Shown here: one piece after another, positions 32,624 to 41,654 of the stretch
How the letters are laid out: every line of letters starts with the position of its first letter
Numbering within the stretch: the stretch's first letter is position 1
Assembly: GCA_947367055.1 (NCBI GenBank)
Contig: CANBCI010000004.1
Coordinates: 1-43,824 of the forward strand
DNA length: 43,824 nt
Direction of reading: 5' to 3'
DNA from: an uncultured Alphaproteobacteria bacterium
GTDB taxonomy: Bacteria; Pseudomonadota; Alphaproteobacteria; Rs-D84
Notes under the pieces: generated by a model
The model's database searches: none
Told to the model about the DNA's origin: nothing
Seen by the model: the letters and a program-made list of their open reading frames with translations, nothing else
Translations under genes and position numbers: made by a program

Positions 32624-33271
32624 TTATATGTCGCCATTTGAAATTGCAAGTTTTTTCAACAGCGCACCCGCCGCATTTATACTGGCCCCCTTTTTGGATG
32701 CCCCGCGCCCCGTGGCCGATTTGCCCATTGCGGACACCCGAACTTCAAACACCGGGCTATGCGATGCGCCGTGGGGCGCCATGTATTCATATTCCGGTAA
32801 TTTTCCTTTCCAGTTCTTTTGAACAAATTCCTGCAATGCACTTTTCGCATCCTTGGGGGCAATTGCGTCCCGCGCCGCCAACGGCCGCCACAGGTCGGCG
32901 ATAATCGCCGCCGCCGCCTCAAATCCCCCGTCCAGATAAATGGCGCCGAACACGGCCTCCATTGCATTGGCCAAAATATGATTGATGCGCCCGCCGGTAA
33001 TATGCCCGTGATGCAGGCAATCGGGAATCCCCAGTTTTTTTGCCACATCGGCCAATGTCATTGTCGACACCAAAACGGAGTGACGACGCGCCAGGTCACC
33101 TTCGGGCTCGGTCGGGAACATATCAAACAGCATTCGCGCCACCGTCAACCCCAGAACCCGATCGCCCAGGAATTCCAGCCGTTCATTGTTATGCGCGGCG
33201 TCGGCCCCACTCTGCGTCATGGCCAATTCCAGCAATTCGGAATTTTTGAAGGTGTAATTCAGTTTATCCAT
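32624..33271 (-). CDS. rnc: Ribonuclease III
   Basis: RNase III cuts double-stranded RNA, for example in rRNA maturation. The 215-residue protein has the signature NERLEFLGDRVLGL (about 29-42), the second acidic site EAVFGAIYLDGG, and a C-terminal dsRNA-binding domain from SALQEFVQKNWKGKLPEYEY to AGALLKKLA. It lies between lepB and secG; lepB-rnc is a common bacterial pairing. Confidence 0.95.
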   Translation of the reverse strand: MDKLNYTFKNSELLELAMTQSGADAAHNNERLEFLGDRVLGLTVARMLFDMFPTEPEGDLARRHSVLVSTMTLADVAKKLGIPDCLHHGHITGGRINHILANAMEAVFGAIYLDGGFEAAAAIIADLWRPLAARDAIAPKDAKSALQEFVQKNWKGKLPEYEYMAPHGASHSPVFEVRVSAMGKSATGRGASKKGASINAAGALLKKLAISNGDI

Positions 33272-33343
33272 CTTTTATTTCTTTTTTTATCGCATTAAAT
33301 TATATTAGATTATTGGTGCCAAACACGACAATATCAATAAAAT

Positions 33344-34222
33344 TTAATGTATCCCCAGTCCGATGCGTGACCAGCGTATCTTCTTGCCCCACGACCATAT
33401 GGCCAACATTGGCGCATAATAGTTGTGCGAATACCATACGAACCATACCCGCCCAAGCACATTGTCGCGCGGCACAAAACCTATTTCGGCACGGCTGTCG
33501 GCACTGTTGTCGCGGTTGTCACCCATGAAAAAGAAATGGTTTTCCGGCACGGTGTACACAGGCGTATCATCAAAACGCGCATCGTCGGCGTATTCAATTA
33601 TGCTGTGCGAAACACCGTTCGGCAACGTTTCGGTGTATTCGGTAACGTTAAAGACACCGCATGCGCCTTCATACATGCGACAGAACTTGTCATCCTTGTA
33701 TTCAATGGTGTATCCGAAATCAGCGGGTTTGTTGTCAACCCAGATTTCATTTCCGCGAACAACCATGTTGTCACGATAAAATCCCACGCCACGAATGGAT
33801 TTTGGCAATGTTGCAACCACATACGGACGCGGATTGTCACGCGGCACAATTTCACCGTTTATATACAGACGCCCGCCAATCATCTGAATTGTGTCGCCGG
33901 GTTTGCCGATTAGGCGCTTAACAAAATCCTGGGATTCGTTGATAGGATTTCGAAAAACAATGACATCACCAATTTTGGGTTCGGTTGCAAAAAACCGACC
34001 ATTCCACAATTTCCACGACCCAAACGGGAAAGAATAACGCGAATAACCGTACGACCACTTTGTAACGAAAATATGATCGCCCACATTCAGCGTCGGTATC
34101 ATGGAGCCCGACGGAATATTAAACGGCTCCAACAGAAAACTTCTGAAAATAATGGCGATAAGCACGCCATAAAATATTGTGTTAAACCATTCGCGTGATG
34201 TGTTTGTTTTTTTTGCCGGCAT
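33344..34222 (-). CDS. lepB: Signal peptidase I
   Basis: LepB removes signal peptides of exported proteins, of which this window encodes many. The 292-residue protein has one N-terminal transmembrane segment (FNTIFYGVLIAIIFRSFLL), the catalytic Ser in SGSMIPTL (about residue 38), the Lys in VKRLIGKPGD, and box E GDNRDNSADSR. It is in front of rnc on the same strand and divergent from the yifB gene. Confidence 0.95.
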   Translation of the reverse strand: MPAKKTNTSREWFNTIFYGVLIAIIFRSFLLEPFNIPSGSMIPTLNVGDHIFVTKWSYGYSRYSFPFGSWKLWNGRFFATEPKIGDVIVFRNPINESQDFVKRLIGKPGDTIQMIGGRLYINGEIVPRDNPRPYVVATLPKSIRGVGFYRDNMVVRGNEIWVDNKPADFGYTIEYKDDKFCRMYEGACGVFNVTEYTETLPNGVSHSIIEYADDARFDDTPVYTVPENHFFFMGDNRDNSADSRAEIGFVPRDNVLGRVWFVWYSHNYYAPMLAIWSWGKKIRWSRIGLGIH

Positions 34223-34291
34223 TTTTATTCCTTTCCTTATTCGGGTATTTTAGAACTTGAATTGATTCAGCGCAAGTTTTAATATGCAGTT

Positions 34292-35812
34292 ATGATTTCT
34301 TTGAGTTCAATAATATTCAACGGCATGGACGCCATACAGATTGATGTTCAGGTTCAATTGGCGGCCGGCCTGTCAAAGCCGGAATTTAACATAATCGGCC
34401 TGGCCGACCGGGCGGTCAAAGAATCCGCGGAAAGAATACGAAACGTGTTGTCGGCGTTGAATCTGACGTTGCCGCCAAAGCGGTTGACGGTGAATTTGTC
34501 ACCGGCCGATGTCGAAAAATCCGGTTCACATTTTGATTTGCCGATATTGTGTGGGATTTTGTGCGCAATCGGCGTCTTACCAGAAGACAAATTGTCAAAA
34601 TACATGATACTGGGGGAAATCGGGCTGGACGGTGCGATTGTAAAAACGGACGGGATACTGCCTGCGGGCGTATGGGCGGCAAAAAATAACATGGGCATAA
34701 TATGCCCCGCCACCCAAGGGGCCGAAGCGGTCATGTCACACAACAACGACATTCTGGCGGCGACGCATGTTATGGAATTGATAAACCATTTTAACGGGAC
34801 ACAGGTTTTACGCGCCCCGGACAGCGGCACACCGGCACAAAATGCCGCGGCAAACATTGGCGACATGGCCGATGTTCACGGTCAAACGGCCGCCAAACGC
34901 GCACTGGAAATCGCGGCGGCGGGCGGGCACGCAATGCTGATGATTGGGCCGCCGGGGTCCGGGAAAACAATGCTGGCATCACGACTGCCCACAATTTTGC
35001 CGGAAATGACGACGGATGAAATTCTGGAAACATCAACAATATATTCTATCGCTGGAAAAATGGATAATAATGCGTTGATTACATCACGCCCATTTCGCGC
35101 GGTGCACCACACGGCCAGTGCCCATGCCCTGGCGGGCGGCGGCTCAAAGGCACACCCGGGCGAAATATCATTGGCCCATAACGGGGTTCTTTTTCTGGAT
35201 GAATTGCCGGAATTTAATCGGGCAACCCTGGAAATCCTGCGTCAGCCCATGGAATCGGGGTGCATCACAATTTCACGTGTGCGTCAAAATGCCACCTATC
35301 CCGCGCGGTTTCAGTTAATTGCCGCAATGAATCCATGCCCATGCGGTCATTTGGGCAACACGGCGCTGGCATGTTCACGCGCCCCCAGATGCGCCGAGGC
35401 ATATCAAAATAAAATCTCGGGACCATTGCTGGACAGAATTGACCTGCATGTAGACGTAGACGCCGTAAATCCATGGGAAATGAAAAATGACGATGATGTC
35501 CCGCGCGAAAGCAGCCACGACATCCGCGAACGCGTTGTCGCCGCGCGCCGTCGCCAAATTGCACGCCAGGGATGCGTCAATGCGCGCCTGGACGGGCCGG
35601 AATTGGAACGCGCCGCCCCATTATCAAACGAACTGACCGATTTCTTGAATAACGCGGCGGAACGAATGGGAATGTCCGCGCGCGGATACAATCGTGTAAA
35701 ACGAATTGCACGCACAATCGCCGATTTGCGCGGTTCAGAAAATATTGAAATGCCGGATTTAGCCGAGGCTTTATCATACCGCCAAATCGGCCGTGGTAAG
35801 TTTTCGGCCTAA
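34292..35812 (+). CDS. YifB/ComM-family Mg-chelatase-like AAA ATPase
   Basis: The 506-residue protein has the ChlI N-terminal Lon-like domain (residues 1-170), Walker A GPPGSGKT (near 221), the Mg-chelatase Walker B FLDELPEF, and the C-terminal domain with zinc-like CPCGHLG...CSRAPRC. ComM helicases of this family aid branch migration during transformation; the TfoX-N protein at 10575 is another loose link to competence. No Shine-Dalgarno sequence is seen; TTAATA ends 7 bases before the ATG, suggesting a leaderless mRNA. Confidence 0.92.
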   Translation: MISLSSIIFNGMDAIQIDVQVQLAAGLSKPEFNIIGLADRAVKESAERIRNVLSALNLTLPPKRLTVNLSPADVEKSGSHFDLPILCGILCAIGVLPEDKLSKYMILGEIGLDGAIVKTDGILPAGVWAAKNNMGIICPATQGAEAVMSHNNDILAATHVMELINHFNGTQVLRAPDSGTPAQNAAANIGDMADVHGQTAAKRALEIAAAGGHAMLMIGPPGSGKTMLASRLPTILPEMTTDEILETSTIYSIAGKMDNNALITSRPFRAVHHTASAHALAGGGSKAHPGEISLAHNGVLFLDELPEFNRATLEILRQPMESGCITISRVRQNATYPARFQLIAAMNPCPCGHLGNTALACSRAPRCAEAYQNKISGPLLDRIDLHVDVDAVNPWEMKNDDDVPRESSHDIRERVVAARRRQIARQGCVNARLDGPELERAAPLSNELTDFLNNAAERMGMSARGYNRVKRIARTIADLRGSENIEMPDLAEALSYRQIGRGKFSA

Positions 35813-35830
35813 TGATGAAATTATATCATA

Positions 35831-35922
35831 TTGCTTTTTATCGTGATTTATGATATAATAACTAGCATGAATAAAGGCGACATTGTCGCCGTTTTTATTG
35901 CCCCCGCGCGCGGGGCTTTTTT
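35831..35922 (+). promoter_or_regulatory. Promoter plus tandem hairpins (attenuator-like) before the lysozyme gene
   Basis: TTGCTT (35831-35836), 17 bp, TATAAT (35854-35859). Downstream lie hairpin GGCGA/TCGCC (35876-35890, then GTTTTT) and hairpin GCCCC/GGGGC (35900-35916, then TTTTTT). Both have the form of intrinsic terminators and sit between the promoter and the lysozyme ATG at 35944. They may attenuate, or simply end yifB transcription. Confidence 0.6.
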
Positions 35923-35932
35923 ATTTAAGTAA
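35867..35932 (+). CDS. 21-residue leader ORF before the lysozyme gene
   Basis: The ATG lies 7 bases after TATAAT, so it could be translated from a leaderless mRNA. The peptide is MNKGDIVAVFIAPARGAFLFK. Both terminator-like hairpins fall within it, and its TAA overlaps the AAAGG ribosome-binding site of the lysozyme gene. This is the layout of a ribosome-controlled attenuator; there is no run of one regulatory amino acid. It is not annotated by similarity. Confidence 0.4.
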   Translation: MNKGDIVAVFIAPARGAFLFK

Positions 35933-35943
35933 AGGTAATATCA

Positions 35944-36528
35944 ATGGACAAAGTTTTAACAACAGAATTAAAAGAGGCAATAAAACAACATGAAGGGATA
36001 AAATCAAATCTGTATTTGGATTCCAAGGGTATTTTAACCATCGGAATTGGAAACAATGTAAGCAAACTAGCAAACTTCATGGAATTAAATTTGACCGATA
36101 TAAAAGACGGTCATACTTTAACTGCCGCCGAAAAAGAAAGTCTCTTTTCTCAAATAATGTCTGATGTAAATTCAAAAACTTTTCATGAGAAAAATTATTC
36201 ACAATATCATGTGGCGGCATCAGAAATAGAAAATAAATTCAATCACCAACTGGAACAATCATATCGCGAACTGGAAAGAAAAATAGAAGGATTTCAAACA
36301 TTGCCAATCCCTGCACAACAGGCTTTGCTGGATATGCAATTTAATATGGGGAATACCGCCTTTCAACCTTCAGCGCGAACCGTTCGGGGTCACTTGTATT
36401 TAGGGTGGCCAAAATTATTTGATGCAATAAATCGTCATGACTGGGCAAGTGCAGCGCAAGAATCTCGACGCAAAGATGTTCAATCCAGCAGAAACCTATG
36501 GACATATAATAAATTTATACAATCATAA
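35944..36528 (+). CDS. T4-type lysozyme (GH24-like muramidase), no signal peptide
   Basis: The 194-residue protein has HEGIKSNLYLDSKGILTIGIG near residue 16: Glu, then Asp 9 residues on, then Thr 6 further, exactly the spacing of the T4 lysozyme E11-D20-T26 triad. The C-terminal part (QQALLDMQFNMGNTAF...W) and a long helical insertion (residues 80-115) are consistent with phage endolysins or secreted muramidases. It lacks a signal peptide, so it needs a holin, a secretion system or lysis to act. The codons are richer in A and T than the neighbours, suggesting acquisition. No phage genes adjoin. Confidence 0.85.
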   Translation: MDKVLTTELKEAIKQHEGIKSNLYLDSKGILTIGIGNNVSKLANFMELNLTDIKDGHTLTAAEKESLFSQIMSDVNSKTFHEKNYSQYHVAASEIENKFNHQLEQSYRELERKIEGFQTLPIPAQQALLDMQFNMGNTAFQPSARTVRGHLYLGWPKLFDAINRHDWASAAQESRRKDVQSSRNLWTYNKFIQS

Positions 36529-36583
36529 AATTGACTTGAATATTATCAACTCAAATGATACCCTGCATTTCAAAGAGAATTTT

Positions 36584-37057
36584 ATGCGCTATTTTCCTGT
36601 TTTATTTTTAATGACTACTCCGTTTTATGCCTTTGGCGATAATTTGTCATTGTTTGAAAATAAATGGGTTTCATGTGATTATTACGATTCAAACATCCAA
36701 GAAATGGTGCACAAAAATTGCGAAGGCAGTAAAATTCAAATAGCAGACTGTTCTGACGATAGTTGCTTTTTTCAAGCAAATTTTAATCATGGCAATCCTT
36801 GGCATTCTGAATGTATTATGTGGGGAAAGTTAAAACTGAATTCTGCAGATAAAGCACAAGGAACCGCTATTGCGGAATATCGCAGCCGTGGCATGGATAA
36901 TAGAAAATATGAAGATTGTGAAATAGCATTCAGTATAGATAATGGTACTTTAAAAATATCCATATTGTCTGGCTGTGATAAGTATTGTACCCCACAAGAA
37001 TTTGAATTCTACAATAATTATCATATTGATAACACCGGCGGGGCGGTGACAATGTAG
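36584..37057 (+). CDS. Exported cysteine-rich protein next to the lysozyme
   Basis: The 157-residue product starts MRYFPVLFLMTTPFYAFG, a signal peptide; AAAGAG lies upstream. The mature part has nine cysteines (VSCDYY, KNCEGS, ADCSDDSCFF, SECIMW, EDCEIAF, SGCDKYC). A longer ORF from 36437 overlaps the lysozyme gene and is not supported. It is AT-rich like the lysozyme, 55 bases upstream. The pairing of a muramidase without a signal peptide and a periplasmic partner recalls effector-immunity pairs; no inhibitor family is recognised, so this is inference. Confidence 0.7.
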   Translation: MRYFPVLFLMTTPFYAFGDNLSLFENKWVSCDYYDSNIQEMVHKNCEGSKIQIADCSDDSCFFQANFNHGNPWHSECIMWGKLKLNSADKAQGTAIAEYRSRGMDNRKYEDCEIAFSIDNGTLKISILSGCDKYCTPQEFEFYNNYHIDNTGGAVTM

Positions 37058-37142
37058 GTTGTTTGCCGCGCCGTTAAATGTCAATCTCTAGCCCCTAAAG
37101 GCGGGTGAAAAATAATGTAATATAGCATGTCATAAAAACAAA

Positions 37143-37165
37143 AAACGGGGCGTGACGCCCCGTTT
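37143..37165. terminator. Bidirectional terminator before ackA
   Basis: AAACGGGGCG, TGA, CGCCCCGTTT between the convergent exported-protein gene and ackA. Confidence 0.9.
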
Positions 37166-37180
37166 ACATAAACATGTTTT

Positions 37181-38422
37181 TTATTTTGCGAATGAATATT
37201 CCATCTTCAAATGATCCGGATTATATGTTCCGTTCATTATCGCAATTGTATCTTCGACGATAACCAATTCTTCGTCCGTCGGAATCATCAAAACCTTGAC
37301 CCGGCTGTCATCCGTGCTGATAACAGATTCCCCGGCGCCCTTGAATGCAACCGCGGCCTCGTTGCGCACAGGGTCAATTTTTATGCCCAGTTCTTCTAAT
37401 CCGGAACAGAATTCTTCGCGCAGGCACGGGTTGTTTTCCCCGACCCCCGCTGTAAAGATTATTGCGTCCGTATGACCCAATTCCGCCATGTATGCACCAA
37501 TGTATTTTTTGACATTATGCGCCTCCATTTCTATTGCCAGGCGGCATTTGTCATCCGCGCTGCGATGTTCCAAAACATCACGACGGTCAACAAAGCACTC
37601 GGTCAGCCCCAGAAGCCCCGAATTCTTGTTCAAATGCGTTTGCATCTGATCCGGCGTCAGGTTTAGACGCTTCATCACATACAGCACAACCCCCGGGTCC
37701 AAATCACCCGGCCGCGTCCCCATTGTCAGACCGGACAGTGGCGTCATCCCCAGTGACGTGTCAACCGACACGCCACCGCGAATTGCGGTTGCGGATGCGC
37801 CCGACCCGATGTGCAGTGTAATAAAATTGCATTTATCCGCCGGCCGCCCCAGCATCGCCGCCGCACGTTTTGAAACATACAGGTGACTGGTTCCGTGAAA
37901 GCCGTAACGGCGAACACCCAATTCACGATACCACGCGGCCGGCACTGCATAACGGTATGCCGAATCCGGCATCGTCTGATGAAACGCGGTATCGAAAACG
38001 GCGACCTGCTTTGCATTCGGCAACAATTGCTTTGCCGTAATAATCCCCAGCAATGCCGACGGATTATGCAACGGTGCCAACGGCGACAATTCATCAATCG
38101 TCTTTATCACATCGTCCGTGATTTCAACCGACGATGCGAACTTATCGCCACCCATAACAACGCGATGACCGACCCCTTTGATGTCGTTAAGGTCAATCGA
38201 AGCCTCGCGCAGCATGAACAGGACGACATTCAACGCCTCGTCATGGTTCTTCATGACGGTTTCTTTTCTTTGTTTCGTGCCGTCGGGATATTTTTGCGTT
38301 ATAAACGAATCCGGCAGCCCGATTTTTTCAACATTTCCGCCAACCACAACACGTCTGGTGTCGGCGTCAAAGACCTGGTATTTCAATGAAGATGAACCGC
38401 AGTTCAATGCAAGTATGTACAT
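37181..38422 (-). CDS. ackA: Acetate kinase
   Basis: AckA interconverts acetyl phosphate plus ADP and acetate plus ATP. At 413 residues, it has the ASKHA-fold signatures LALNCGSSSLKYQVFD, GHRVVMGGDKF, FDTAFHQTMP, RRYGFHGTSH, the ribose-phosphate loop GSGASATAIRGG, TMGTRPGDLDPG and FTAGVGEN. The set points to fermentative or overflow metabolism. The phosphotransacetylase gene, its usual partner, is not in the window. Confidence 0.97.
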   Translation of the reverse strand: MYILALNCGSSSLKYQVFDADTRRVVVGGNVEKIGLPDSFITQKYPDGTKQRKETVMKNHDEALNVVLFMLREASIDLNDIKGVGHRVVMGGDKFASSVEITDDVIKTIDELSPLAPLHNPSALLGIITAKQLLPNAKQVAVFDTAFHQTMPDSAYRYAVPAAWYRELGVRRYGFHGTSHLYVSKRAAAMLGRPADKCNFITLHIGSGASATAIRGGVSVDTSLGMTPLSGLTMGTRPGDLDPGVVLYVMKRLNLTPDQMQTHLNKNSGLLGLTECFVDRRDVLEHRSADDKCRLAIEMEAHNVKKYIGAYMAELGHTDAIIFTAGVGENNPCLREEFCSGLEELGIKIDPVRNEAAVAFKGAGESVISTDDSRVKVLMIPTDEELVIVEDTIAIMNGTYNPDHLKMEYSFAK

Positions 38423-38479
38423 TATGCCTTCCCTTTTATTTAATCACGGGATTTAGCATAGCAGAACACGCGACGCGTT

Positions 38480-39064
38480 TCAATAGCAAACTCTAAACTG
38501 TATATTCCAGTCATCGTATTCTATTTCGGTCGGGACGCCGGTCGAACGATGATAGACCCAGTATTTTTCATTGCCACACATAAACACCGCATGCAAGCCG
38601 TCGTATTTAACAAACGTGTTTATGCCGGGCGCCCCGTGCGTCCCCAGCCCGAACGCATACACAATCTCGCCCGCCGAATACCCCGCCGACGGATTTTTGC
38701 AAATCATGCAAACGTCTGCAAAAATCGCAGGCTTGTTTATTTCTTCAAAAACGCATTCAAACAGGGTTGTGGCACATAATTCTATAACCGGGCCGGTTGC
38801 GATATTAAACTGCGTTCCGCCGCCAAATTGTGAAAACTTATCGGCCCAAAATTCATCCGGCACGGAATTTATATCAAACGCGTCGCCTGTATCCGGGACA
38901 TCCGGGATTTCATCCGCGCGCGCCAATGTAAATCCCCCCAGCGTTGCCCCATCATGCACACGCAGTGTTTTTGCATCGGTATCAAACGATATTTCGCCCG
39001 CCATTCCTGTAAAATTATCATTTTGCGCGGTCGTGCCGCGACGAATTTGTAAAACTCGTGACAT
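38480..39064 (-). CDS. Phage-fibre-like protein with an RRGT N-terminal domain
   Basis: The 194-residue protein opens with LQIRRGTTAQNDNFTGMAGEISFDTDAKTLRVHDGATLGGFTLA, the repeat-like N-terminal domain of many phage tail-fibre and tropism proteins (Mtd/hyaluronate-lyase-like). The rest has no recognised domain; it is rich in aromatic residues and Cys. No signal peptide or other phage structural gene is visible. It may be a domesticated fibre fragment, a secreted-particle component or a moron. The start has the usual ATG with AAGGAT upstream. Confidence 0.65.
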   Translation of the reverse strand: MSRVLQIRRGTTAQNDNFTGMAGEISFDTDAKTLRVHDGATLGGFTLARADEIPDVPDTGDAFDINSVPDEFWADKFSQFGGGTQFNIATGPVIELCATTLFECVFEEINKPAIFADVCMICKNPSAGYSAGEIVYAFGLGTHGAPGINTFVKYDGLHAVFMCGNEKYWVYHRSTGVPTEIEYDDWNIQFRVCY

Positions 39065-39096
39065 AAAAAAATCCTTAGGTTAGAAAATGTTTGGAA

Positions 39097-39121
39097 AATA
39101 AAAACACCGCATGCCGCGGTG
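39097..39121 (-). terminator. Terminator of the large coiled-coil gene
   Basis: CACCGC/GCGGTG hairpin (39105-39121) with a T-rich stretch on the minus strand side, downstream of the gene that ends at 39169. Confidence 0.75.
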
Positions 39122-39168
39122 CTACAATGTTTATATTATATCATAAATTAACAAAAAAATCAATGATA

Positions 39169-41538
39169 TTATGTGCCACGCCCGCCGCTATATGACGACA
39201 GATAATCATCGAACAGTGTCTGCTTATAAGGTTTCTTAACAGGGTTGCCTCTATCATCAATTTCGTCGGTTTCAACATCTTTATCAAACGCATTTTGCTT
39301 GGACTTTGCACTGCCCAGCGCCCATGAATACATTGGGCCGGTATGCGTATTACGCCCGGTTTCCAAGAAATCCCAGAACGCCATAAGTTCCAAGTACTGA
39401 TTTTTATGGTCATTATCCCATGATCTTATCTTTTTATCACGCTGTACAATTTGCGCATCCAGCATTTTTACAGCTTCATTGGCATTATTCCATTCGTTTA
39501 TACGCAGTTCCTTCAAATTGCGTTCGGAATCAAGGGTCTGCTGGCGTTCATTTATTTTTTCAATCGCACGCGAATACGCATTTGCGCGTTCCCCATTTGG
39601 CAACGTTTCAGTGCGCACATCACGCATTGCACTTTCCAACTTGCGTTCCAAACGCGACACTTGACGCGCCACCTCATCGCGCTGCGCGTCGGACAAATGC
39701 GGGTCACGGGAATATTCACGCATCTGATGCAATTGTTCTTCTATGTGGCGAATGCGTTCCGGGGCATTTCGCGCCGCCATAATCACATTTTCGCGCCGCT
39801 TGTCCAATCCTGCCGACAGGTCATTTGCCGCCGACAATTCGGCATGTTTTTCCGATATGGTTTCTGCATTTATGCCAAATGCATCATCCATGTTGTCCAG
39901 TGTGTCCTGATGCAGTGCGCGTTGGGCGACGTTATCATCGTACGTGCGCTGCATTTTTGTGCGTTCGGATTCATTTTGTGCCGCCTTTTCCATCCAGGCA
40001 TTATCCAGCACATCGGATTTATTATTAAACTTTGAGCCGTGCAACCGTATCATATTCCCAACAATCGTCACGCCGTATCCAACGCCAATCATTGCGGTTT
40101 TTATACTGCGATCCAATGCGTTCATAATGAATTTTACACCGTCGTTTTTATTCCATGACAATTTCGTATCCGAAAATATCGTCAAATCCGTCTTGCCCAG
40201 CGCATCCATTATCTTGCTGGTGGTGTAACCGTATTTTATAACGGACAAAACCTCCATCGCGGTTTTTGCCTCGTTCACCTTGCCGTCGCGCACCGCCTTT
40301 AGAATAAGTTCCTGAATCAATGCGCGCATTTGCGTGCCATTTTTTAATGCACCCGCAAAAGCCTTGGGCATCGTGTTTTTCAGTTCCGTCATGGTATCGG
40401 TGAACCACTTGAACTGTTTGGCCGCCTTGTTGGATTTTTTCTTTAAATTGTCCGATATGGCTGATGCCGACGACAGAACCTTTTCCAAACCGTCCGTCGG
40501 TTTGATTTTCTCCTTGTCTATCGCCTTTACAATCAATTTTGCCGCCGGCGAGAAATACATGCGGTCGCCGTGCAATTTGACATACTTATCCAGATAATTT
40601 TCAAATGTAGTGTCCCACCATTCCGATATGCGCTGCGGCATGCTTAATTCGTCTTGGCGCTTTGGCGGGATATAATCCTCGGATTCCTTGTTGTTATAAT
40701 CAACGCGTTCTTTCGCCTCGTTCAGCGTTTTTGAAATTTTGCTGCTGTCATTTTTGGAAAAAGCCTCGAACGCATCTTTATTAGTGTACAACTCCTTTAG
40801 CAAGTCGGAGTAGACACCTTTGAACTCGTTTAATTTCGCCGGGTTTACTTGCTTGTTTTCAAATTCAGACGAAATAATATTAAAATCCGGGATACCGCCA
40901 ATTATTTGCCGAACATTTTCGTCCGACTGGGCGGCATATTCCAATTGTCCGGCGATTTGTTGCACGCGCGACTGGAATTTTGGATCTTTGTTGTATTTCT
41001 TATCTTTTAGCCCATCCAGCAAATCTTTGTACGAGAAATCGTCATTGATAAGATTATACTGTCGCAGCAAAAATTCCAACCGCGGGTGGGATTGCAACAA
41101 CTCGGCCAAGTCTGCAATCTTTGCTTCGGCGGCGGTGGTGGCAACGGCGTATGAAAACAGTTGCCCGTCGGAACCAAAATATTGATTTAGGAATTTGTTC
41201 GCTTTTTCAACATATTTGAAGCTTTTCTTGCTGGCGTCCATTTCCCTGAAAGTTTCCTGGAACGCCTTGAACAGTTTTTCCCATTCTTCATCCGACAATT
41301 CGAAACTGCCGCCCGGCTCGTCCGGGTCGGGCAAAGATTTCCGTACATATAACTTATTGATTTTTACGTATTTGCCGTCCGCATCCTTTTCCAGCAGATT
41401 ATTCGCCCAATCTTTTCTGTTGCCGACCAGTTCGTCCTTGTCAACATATTCGCAAAACTGAACAAACTGTTCAATCGGCATACGCTGGAAAATCAGCCGC
41501 CGATAGTATTCCAATAAAAATTCGTCCATTTTTGCCAC
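39169..41538 (-). CDS. Large helical/coiled-coil protein of unknown function
   Basis: This 789-residue protein has no recognised family. It is strongly charged and helical; a long coiled coil spans about residues 500-700 (SERTKMQRTYDDNVAQR..., RHIEEQLHQMREYSRD, ARQVSRLERKLESAMRDV, ERQQTLDSERNLKELR). A hydrophobic patch near residue 475-495 (TAMIGVGYGVTIVGNMIRL) might touch a membrane. It ends in a Gly/Ser/Tyr tail (SSYSGGRGT). The GTG start at 41538 has AAAGG 8 bases upstream; ATG at 41529 is an alternative. It is single-gene, with its own TATAAT and terminator, and next to the phage-fibre-like gene. Confidence 0.7.
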   Translation of the reverse strand: MAKMDEFLLEYYRRLIFQRMPIEQFVQFCEYVDKDELVGNRKDWANNLLEKDADGKYVKINKLYVRKSLPDPDEPGGSFELSDEEWEKLFKAFQETFREMDASKKSFKYVEKANKFLNQYFGSDGQLFSYAVATTAAEAKIADLAELLQSHPRLEFLLRQYNLINDDFSYKDLLDGLKDKKYNKDPKFQSRVQQIAGQLEYAAQSDENVRQIIGGIPDFNIISSEFENKQVNPAKLNEFKGVYSDLLKELYTNKDAFEAFSKNDSSKISKTLNEAKERVDYNNKESEDYIPPKRQDELSMPQRISEWWDTTFENYLDKYVKLHGDRMYFSPAAKLIVKAIDKEKIKPTDGLEKVLSSASAISDNLKKKSNKAAKQFKWFTDTMTELKNTMPKAFAGALKNGTQMRALIQELILKAVRDGKVNEAKTAMEVLSVIKYGYTTSKIMDALGKTDLTIFSDTKLSWNKNDGVKFIMNALDRSIKTAMIGVGYGVTIVGNMIRLHGSKFNNKSDVLDNAWMEKAAQNESERTKMQRTYDDNVAQRALHQDTLDNMDDAFGINAETISEKHAELSAANDLSAGLDKRRENVIMAARNAPERIRHIEEQLHQMREYSRDPHLSDAQRDEVARQVSRLERKLESAMRDVRTETLPNGERANAYSRAIEKINERQQTLDSERNLKELRINEWNNANEAVKMLDAQIVQRDKKIRSWDNDHKNQYLELMAFWDFLETGRNTHTGPMYSWALGSAKSKQNAFDKDVETDEIDDRGNPVKKPYKQTLFDDYLSSYSGGRGT

Positions 41539-41621
41539 GATGCGCCTTTATGCATATTATAAATAATTATAATATTTTTTTTAAAAAATTCAACTTTTTA
41601 GGGCCGTTTGTCACAATAATA

Positions 41622-41630
41622 TGGTATAAT
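41622..41630 (+). promoter_or_regulatory. Extended -10 promoter of the MFS gene
   Basis: TGGTATAAT (41622-41630); TTAGGA and the ATG at 41655 follow. The -35 region is poor. Confidence 0.5.
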
Positions 41631-41654
41631 TTCTTAAAACATGGTGATTTAGGA

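Noticed and set aside
35900-35922. Simple terminator of yifB only
   Set aside because: Not excluded, but a strong promoter and an ORF lie between yifB and this hairpin, so it was reported as attenuator-like.
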